DNA from: Paraescarpia echinospica
Taxonomy: Eukaryota; Annelida; Polychaeta; Sabellida; Siboglinidae
Reading direction: 5' to 3'
Assembly (NCBI GenBank): GCA_020002185.1
Contig: CM034533.1
Span: 44,272,880 to 44,336,879, forward strand
Length of the DNA stretch: 64,000 nucleotides
Part shown: in pieces, positions 27,901 to 37,385 of the stretch
Layout: the number at the start of each line of letters is the position of its first letter
Numbering within the stretch: position 1 is the stretch's first letter
Position numbers and translations under genes: made by a program
The notes under the pieces: model-generated
What the model was told of the DNA's origin: nothing
Databases searched by the model: none
What the model saw: the letters and a program-made list of their open reading frames with translations, nothing else

Positions 27901-30900
27901 TTAGTGCGTCTTACATCCATATTCTAGTAAACGTTGTGATTATGTACAATTTTGTTCTGATATTCTTCTTCAGTTTAAAATGTGTGATTATTGTTCTCAC
28001 CTCAAATATAAATAATGATTTTAGCTTCTTTCTTAACCAGTTTAGTGCATTGTTGATGTTAAATTGTTCAGTTTATGAATAGATTAAGTACATTTAATAA
28101 GAGTGTACCTTTGCTAAAATCATAAAACAATTGACTTTGATCATAACATTGAGCCACTTACACAAGAATTAATATTCTTATGTCATGTATAGACACATAA
28201 TTCCCTTGTCCTTTTCCAGTGAATTTTGACAGAAAATATTAAAAATAATTGAATATTTTTTCTGATGATTTCACCAAACATAAGTAAGATTTGTGCAAAA
28301 TTAACTAATATTTCACAGTGGATATCAAATTTATAACCAAACAAATCTGAAATGAGAGCAAAATTTAGGAATTACTTTTTTATTTTAACCGGATCTGTTT
28401 GTAGGGTGGAGACTTGTTTGATGCAATAACTCAGAGCGTGAAGTTTAACGAGGTCGATTCATCGAGGATGGTGTCAGACATGGCCAATGCTCTCTTTTAC
28501 CTCCACAGTCGCTCCATTGTGCACCGCGACCTCAAGCCAGAGAATGTCCTTGTAAGTACTAACTAGGGTCGGGGGTCAAGTATGTGTACTTGCACTTAAG
28601 TACATTTTTTTTCTTTTTGTACTTCGGTTTTTGAAATGACTTGGTCAATTGTACTTGCCAAAATATCAGGTACATTTCAGGTGCATAACTTGGGTAATTT
28701 AGAATACAAAATAATAATTCACTAATGTTTTTCTTGGTCTTTTTCGTCTTCCATATAAGAGCCAGGGAGTAAAGTGTAAAACGCTTTGAGCAGTCCTAAG
28801 GACAGGATACTGTGCTATATAAGAACTTACCTTTATATAATTAAAAACTCTGAAGCATTGTCAAACTGTTGTGATTATATATAACATGGGTGTTGTGCAG
28901 GTTAAAATAATTTAAAAAATTTCAAATTATGTATAAAAACAGAGCTACTCTGTGCTGCTGGCTAAAACTGCTAAGTGCGTAAACGTTTACATCGAAGGTG
29001 TCTGGGGTCGGGATGTGACTTGTAATATATAGTAACATAATTACTCCCGATCAAATTTTAAAGACACACAACATTTTTATTAAGTTTTTACCACTGATCG
29101 ACGACTAATTCTGACTGTGTTTTATCATATCTCCTGCCAACAGGTGTACAGAAAGAAAGACGGGCCAATGACGCTGAAGCTGGGAGACTTTGGGCTGGCG
29201 ATGGAGGTGAAAGAACCGATCTACACAGTCTGTGGGACACCCACCTACGTTGCTCCCGAGATACTCTCTGAGATAGGTGAGCTTTACAATCACCTTGGTA
29301 TACAGTCACCCTAGAACATTCCCAAATTAGTTCTGTAACAGTAAAATATAGGGAATTAGTCTCGCTAATAAGGTCACCTCACTATTTAGGTCACTTTTGT
29401 TCAGTCGTGAAGGTGACCTTAACCCTCTCAAGGCAAGATTAATGCAAATATGTGCCTGTTATTGAATCCTATTAAGTCGAGAGAATGTGCTGTGAGTGAA
29501 TCATGTGATATACTCGGGTTGCATGAATGCAAATAAATAAATAATTTTTGGTCCGATTCAAATAACATTTTCACTACATCTGAACTAATTCCTGGTGTAA
29601 CTAGCCAAGTATGTGACATATATGTCAATTTATTACCCAAATATGAATTGTTAAAGTTTTACAAAAATAAAATACTGAAATAATTCTCTACAATTAATTT
29701 TTTTTATTTTTCATTAATAATTAACGGATACATGCTGCGTATGAAATGTTAATAAATTACCATGCTGCAGAATGGAAAACTAATTAAATGTCTATGGTAA
29801 ATAAAACTGAAATAATTTAATTTATTCAAAGTGCATGTATTTTCAAGATTTTATACAAAATGGCGTTCTTTGCGATCATAGCCGTCATCCCGTCTGAACT
29901 ATTAAGTCGGTGTTATATTTAGAATGCGTAACCATAGTGCAAAACATTCCCCTTCGATGGCAGCGTTCGTTTTATACTTGATACGAAAATCCCATCGAAA
30001 TCCAAGTAATTGGAGTTTGACATAACGACAACGTCAAAAATTACAACAAAGCTAAAAAAACACCACCTGCTTCGTCGCGCGGCACATTAACACTTGTTTA
30101 CAACAAAATAGACCACTCAAAAGTTGGCATTTAATTATAGAAATCGCCTGCAGACGCGTGTTTTGGGAATAATTCCTGGGTGTTTCCATGTTTATGCCTG
30201 CAGCAAATGTTAAACTTTAATCTCATTGGCTGAAAATCCCCATTAAAGTATTCACTGCGTGGCGTGAAAGAGGGACCAGAAATTGTGTGTCGCTGCGTTC
30301 GACTGCCAAACCGCGTGGTGGTTGGCGCTATTTAGCCATGGAAATCGCCATCATTTCTAACTCTTGATGCTTCCCATTGAAACTTCAGTATTATTATATG
30401 CTAACTGCCGAAATAAGTCTGCCACACTACTATTAATGAATGATTCTTTATTTATATTCAACAACCATGACATCACCATATGCAATTTCATTAATATAAG
30501 TTATAACATTTGTGTAAAGTAGGGTTGGCGTTGATTTAATCAAATTGATTAAATCATCGATTAAATCATCAATTAAATCAACATGAACAAATCAAGATAT
30601 TGATTTTTTTTTTTCTTCAGATTATCTTAAATTTATACTTACCTGAGTACTCAATTTATTTGTGCCAATTTATAATAATAATCCTGAAATCTGTAAGACA
30701 GCTGACATTTTTTAATTACTAGGCCCACATGTTTTTACAGCTGTGCTCAATTAAATAATTGCTTGGTGTATTGCTTGGACTTTGGTATGTTGTGTTAGGC
30801 AAGTGACAGAGGCAAGTGATACATGTGATCACTGAGGCATGACTTTGACTGATTGGGAAGACCTTTATCTGTATTGTCACCTGCCAAGGACCAACTGACT

Positions 30901-33900
30901 GCAGCTAATTGCATGCTTTGATTTAATCAGCTACCCCAGGGTACCTAAGATGAGTAAGATCAATGTGAGATGGGTTCCAAAGTATAGATAAGGTGTATCC
31001 TCAATTTGGAATTAAAACCAGCTTAGTCAAAATCTGATTATTTGAACTACTCTGATCAGTGTTATTTTGTCAGCTTGCCTGTCAGGAACATATTATAAGA
31101 AGCCAGGCTATAACAAGCATTTGGTTGATATGTGGCTTCACGGTGAAGCCACATATTTCTTGAGGGAAGGGACTGCCAATCCTACTGAGAAGCCAGGGAA
31201 TAAGGGCAGCAAGGCATGAAGCAGGGCAGTCTGGTATCTAGGCTTAGTAGGCAGAACATTCTGATGGTCATTGCGATTGCACATTGTGGTTGACTGGTTG
31301 TGTCACCAGTTTAAATTTGTACATAACAACTTTGTTTTAATTCTTTAGAAAGGCTAGGAATAAAATGTTCAGCCCATTGGGTATATTATGATATTCCACA
31401 TATTTATTTATTTTCAGAACTACATATTATTTCTTATAAGATTTGTCGAGAATGTTGAAAAAATCCAATAAATTGATTTAATCGAAAAAATCGAATTAAA
31501 CACAATTCTCTGTGATATTGAAAATGTGGTTTATAACGCATATCCTCAAACAGAATTCAGCTTGATTATGCAGATGCAACAAAACATTGGTAACACTGTC
31601 TTCCATCCCAATACTATTGTCTCATAATGAATTAGAAAATATGTGACCTGCCCCATCAAATCGGGTGTTAAATGGCACTGGCAAGGCAAGCCAGAAATAC
31701 CTGTCTATGTCATATCCCATCAATGTTGGGATTTTAGCAGAAATGCATACACTGTACAATCTCCTCTTTCAATGTGTGGTTCATTTTCCTTAACAAATAA
31801 TCCAAAACTAATAATGTACTAAATGTATGGTTACTATGGGCATTGCCTTCATACAGCCAAAATGTTAAACCTATTTTCTAAAAACGTTGCATTTAACATT
31901 TTTGTCAATGGCATTTATACCTCTTTGGATTGCATAAATCATAAGCTTTAAAATGATAACTCACCTATTGTAATATCTTCTGTAGTTTTTGATTTATTGC
32001 TAAAATTTAAGCAAACTTAAAAAGCAATGTTTTGACCAAACAAAGTCATTTTGATTCACATTTTCCATTGAATTTCAGTCTGTGGGTGAGTAAATGCTTG
32101 TATTGCATTAGTTTTGTATCATTTGTTGAGGAAGAGATTTGAACATTCAAAGTTGAGATTACAAGGTATGCATTTCTATTAAAATCACAAAATTAATTGG
32201 ACATCACCGAGACAGCTATTTATGGCTCTTGTGCAGATTAGGCCACTGCGATTTAATATGGAGTTCACTATGGCAGTTCACATGTGACGCTGTTGCGTAA
32301 AGAACACTGCCTGAGTGAAGTAAACAATATTGCCGGGGTGATTATTTCAGGTTACGGCCTCGAGGTAGACATCTGGGCACTAGGTGTCATCACCTACATC
32401 CTGTTGTGTGGCTTCCCGCCGTTCCGCAGCCCGGACCGCAACCAGACGGAGCTGTTTGAATTCATCAAGGCAGGAGTCTACGAGTTCCTCAGTCCCTACT
32501 GGGACAACACTTCCAGAGGTGAGATCAGACTTAGCCAGGATTGTGACATCTTCCAATTTAACCGTTCTCATTTTTTATTTACCAGTTACACTCATGAAAA
32601 ATCCCATTACATATGCATTGGTCATTGGCGTTGGAACGTTATGAATATTTATGGGACTCCGAAAACCTCCAACTGCACCCCCTAAAATTCTCCAAAAACC
32701 ACCAACTGCACCCCCCTTGAAGACTCCCGAAAACCTCCAACTGCAGCTCTCCTTGAGACTCGCAAAATACTCAAACTTCAAATTACACTCCTGCACTCCC
32801 CTTCATACTTAGTACAAGCCCCATTTTAGGACAACGCAAACACTGTTTTGATGTTGTTAACGGGAAAATAAAACCACATGATGGTCCAACACAAGATCAT
32901 GGTATCTGAAAAATAAAAATCCTCTTAATATGTCTGTTATCCAAAGAGACCAGTTATTTGAAAAAGAAAAAACCTGTTGGGATTTAAAAAAAACATTCCA
33001 ATAACCGAACAACAGATCTCTGGCTAAGGGCCTGGGTGAAACTATGGCCACGGTCAGTTAAGGCCATGATCAGTTATGGCCATAGTCAGCTACAGCCATG
33101 GTCAGTTATGGCCACGGTCAGCTACAGCCATGGTCAGTTATGGTCACGGTCAGCTACAGTCACGGTCAGCTATGGTCATGGTCAGCTATGGCCATGGACA
33201 GCTATGGCCATGGTCAGTTATGGCCATGGTGAGCTATGACTATGGTCAGTTATGGCCACGGTCAGTTATGGCCATGGTCAGCTATGGCCAAGGTCAGTTA
33301 TGGTCATGGTCAGTTATGACCATTGTCTGTTATGGCCACGGTCATCAATGGCCATGGTCACTTATGGCCACAATCAGTTATGGCCATGGTCAGTTATGAT
33401 CGCGGTCAATAACGGGACAACAGGTCTCTGGTTATAGCTATGGTCAGTTAAGGTAGCTGCACCGGGTATCATGTCAGTTGATTTCTTTATTTTTTTCTTC
33501 ATAGAACATTAGTAGGTGTCAGTATGAACATGTGTACTATTAAAAATCCAAGGCACTATCACCATATGTCACCAATCAGTCCTTTAAAAACTAATATTTT
33601 TAGTGTGTCTGTGGAAAGTCCCTTTTCAGATTCTTGGAAACTGACAATGTTTCCATAGTGACGATCACGTGTGCGTCAGCCCAGTTCAAACATAAAAACC
33701 ACAACAAGTTCAACACATGGCCCTTCGTAACACAATATCATGAGACAACTTGGCAGGAAAACCTTGGGGGGAAATCTCAGTAATAGAAGTGTCTGTCAAA
33801 TTGTGTTGAAATAAGCCACGTGCCAGTGTAAAAGTCACATTTCTAAGCAAAAAACAAGCATCTGGTGACACCCTTATAATTGCAACAACCAGGAAGTATT

Positions 33901-36900
33901 ACTTAATGTAACTTTTTATAAAAACTACAATACTTACAAAGCCATAACTTGGCATATGAACTCGACTTTTGTTTACCCAATATTGCACGGGATGGTTTTA
34001 TGTTTGGTGAAGGGGTCGTGCCAAAAATGCAGTACGGATTTTTGCTGTCTTTCAACATAGTAGCAAAATGTTTATGAAGCTGTATCAAACTTAATATGCA
34101 TGCATTTACAACAAAAAACCTGTGTGAATGTCAATAACATGTTTGTACTTACAACCATACAAATTTTTCTTTTGGGGAGTTTCTCAAAATGAAATAAAAT
34201 GCCATTTTAAGGTGATTTTTGACATATTTTTTAATTATCTTTAAACACATTTAAATATCTCTAAACAACATAAAAAATCAATTCTTTTTGGTCTGGAGTA
34301 TTGTTTAGTATGATATCTGAGGCAAACTCTGAGAAAAAATGGTTAGCTTATCTTCAAAACTTATATTAAAAATGATTAATTCAAAAGAAGTATGTAATAG
34401 CCGATGCAGCCACCTTAAAGGAAATAAAAATAAGGCATTAGCTAAAATCCTTTTTCCATGTGTACACAAAGTTTAACATTGTATGTAACATTTGACATTA
34501 AACAAATACAGAAAAATACATTTGTAGCATAAATTCGATTTTAAGCCCGTCTGTGAAGCGATTCCCGCGGAAAATGAAATTTTAATGAGCTAGGCGATCA
34601 CGTGGTATCGTGACGTCACTTATGACACACACTCGCATCAGGCCGACCCTTTCCATGCATTCAGAGCATGTTTACAAGGATAGCTTTTGGATTGAAACGA
34701 GCGTCAGAACGAGTTATTGTGCAATATTCCGACGTAATACAAACACTAGTCGTCATAGAGGAACAAACATTTATCTTACGGTTCCACATTATTCAAAAAT
34801 AATTATATCGAATGCAACCAACGGGAGATAATCTACACCAATAAACATACATAGCAAACATATATTGTATCCAGCTACATAAAGTAACGTGTATAATCTC
34901 ATAATAGCACTAGAATATCAATATATGAAGGAGTTGTACAATTTATCAGAACAACTGAAATCAGTCAGAGAGTTTCCGTTGGTCCCGCTAGCTCAGTGGG
35001 TAGGCGCGTTGGTTACTTGTCATTTATTTTACAATCGGGCGATGCCGGTTCAATCCTGACAGCATGCAAACCTTTGATTTTCTTTACATTTTTTTAATGT
35101 TTTCACGAAGTAATATAAACAAAATCATTTTATACTATAATGCACTGTTTGTAAATATTTTTTAAATTTTTGTAGTAATTATTTATTCGCCACAAAAATG
35201 AAAATATGGTCATTATATATAACGATGTTTCTAAATTGTATTTATCCAGACAGATCTCAATCTGTTTTCACATATATAATTACAATATATTACCGTACGA
35301 TATATTTACAATTAATAAATTATATATCCATTACATTATATTTGTTTGGATAAATAAAATTTAGAAACATCGTTATATAATGACCATATTTTCTTTTTTG
35401 TGGCGAATAAATAATTACAACAAAAATAAAAATTATTTACAAACAGTGCATTATAGTATAAAATGATTTTGTTTATATTACTTCGTGAAAACATAAAAAA
35501 AAGTGTATAGAAAATCAAAGGTTTGCATGCTGTCAGGATTGAACCGGCGTCGCCCGATTGTAAAATAAATGACAAGTAACCAACGCGCCTACCCACTGAG
35601 CTAGCGGGACCAACGGAAACTCACTGACTGATTTAAGTTGTTATGATAAATTGTACAATTCCGTCATATATCGATATTCTAGTGATATTATGAGATTATA
35701 CACGTTACTTTATGTAGCTGGATACAATATATGTTTGCTATGTATGTTTATTGGTGTAGATTATCTCCCGTTGGTCGCATTCGATATAATTATTCTGAAA
35801 ATGAGCCCAAGCTCGGCGAAACCTAGTCGACTTGTAGGCCCATTCGCATTCGCTGTTTTGAATAAAATTTGATTCATGTAAGATAACTGCTTGTTCCTCT
35901 ATGATGACTAGTGTTTGTATTACGTCGGAATATTACACAATAACTCGTTCTGACGCTCATTTCGACCCAAAAGCTATACTTGTAAACATGCTCTGAATGC
36001 ATGGAAAAGGTCGGTCTGATGCGAGTTTGAGTCATAAGTGACGTCACATCTCGGCATCCCGAAAAACGCGCCAAAAATATGCATATTCGAAAATGTCCGG
36101 ATGCACACCATAAAATGTGGAATTTCTAATTCATTGAATTTTTTTTTTTTTCTTGGCTTGGTGGACGTGGAAATAGATAGCAGGATGTAATATAACATGA
36201 ATACGAGCAATAGATGTTTTTATTCCCTTTAAGGCCACATTTGGTTACGGCCATGGTCGGCTATGGCCACGGTTGGTTATGGCCATGGTCAGTTATAGCC
36301 ATGGTCAGTTATGGCCTCGGTCAGTTCTGTCCACGGTCAGTTATGGCCATGGTCAGTTATGGCCACAGTCAATTATGGCCAAGATCAGTTATTGCCACGG
36401 TCGGTTATTGCAATGGTCAGTTATGGTCATAGCAGCTATGGCCACGGTCAGCTATGGCCATGGTCAACTATTCTGTAAGTGACAGGTCACAAAGTTTCAG
36501 ACCGTACGTAGTATGGTACATTTCCCCAAACTGACAAAAAGCCAAACTGCATTCATTAGGGTGAAAGAATCATCTTGCAGGGTTTTTTGCATTAAAAAAA
36601 AAAATTTACTACTAGTTTGAATAATGCAGTTTGGAATTTTCTTGTGTATGTTTTGGATTGAATGGCATATGATTTAAAACATAAATACCTAATTCGATGT
36701 TGTTCATCTCAAAACTTGAATTTTTTGGATGTGTCAGTTCAACCACCCATAGTTTTGCAACAAATTAACGCACATGGATTACTTCGTACCACCAAAATGT
36801 ACCTCAAGGCCTGAACCATCACAGCCAGTCACATATGAGTTTTATTTTGTTCAGAAACTTGGCTGATGTGAAGTCAACCTCAGATTTAAATACAGACAGC

Positions 36901-37293
36901 TATAAAAAGCAATGATAAGCTCTCATACACTACAGGACTACACGAAGCACTCTCCACTTCAGCCCCTGGTAGACATGTCCATTGTAACACTAATGTAACT
37001 TGACTTCTCTGAAAAGCATGCAGCCATGGTGAAATTAGTGCACAAAGACAGTTACCTCACATGCATCCACCACTGTATATAGGCAGGTACTTATGTATAC
37101 GGTTGATCAAACTAAGGCAACGTGGAGTGAACAAAATAGATTCATAGCATCATTAAAAAGATTTGAACCCATGCAGTTCTCTCGATTAAGATGATTCTGT
37201 CCGTGCGCCACAGAAATATGAAATAGACATATACATGTACATGCTAAGAGGCACATACACAGACATTTGGACAGACTGACAGAGGGGCAGACT

Positions 37294-37385
<92 letters not shown>

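Larger units (their letters stand above)
29277..32350 (+). other. DCLK intron 6
   Basis: 3.1 kb. Holds an inverted fragment of the 58.4-kb repeat family (29350-29425), a higher-GC patch at about 29860-30390 with no recognisable content, and the unclassified element at 30523-31505. The remainder (31506-32350) shows nothing I can support. Confidence 0.75.
34610..36047. repeat. Large inverted repeat (foldback), arms ~650-700 bp
   Basis: The arms begin GTGACGTCACTTATGA (34610) and end with the complement (36047). They match, with scattered changes, through 'actcgcatca', 'gcattcagagcatgttta', a tRNA-like box, and 'tggtcattata...aacgatgttt'. The apex is near 35296, around an AT-rich loop of roughly 90 bp. 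The right arm has about 65 extra bp (about 35798-35862). Transcripts of the host intron would carry a very long hairpin. Confidence 0.88.
34412..36229. mobile_element. Candidate TIR element containing the foldback
   Basis: CCTTAAAGGAAATAAAAA at 34413-34430 is matched by the complement of TTTTTATTCCCTTTAAGG near 36215-36233, with one mismatch. Together with the large inner inverted repeat this suggests one ~1.8-kb mobile unit. The outermost ~190 bp on each side are not inverted copies of each other. No transposase is seen. Confidence 0.5.

Noticed and set aside
33036..33437. ~100-residue frame [10 protein letters not shown]
   Set aside because: Product of the 16-bp minisatellite; frame cycles through all phases of the unit and has no other coding signs.
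34981..35070. Functional tRNA gene
   Set aside because: A- and B-box-like motifs exist but the acceptor stem cannot pair and there is an inverted duplicate; fits a SINE-type head.
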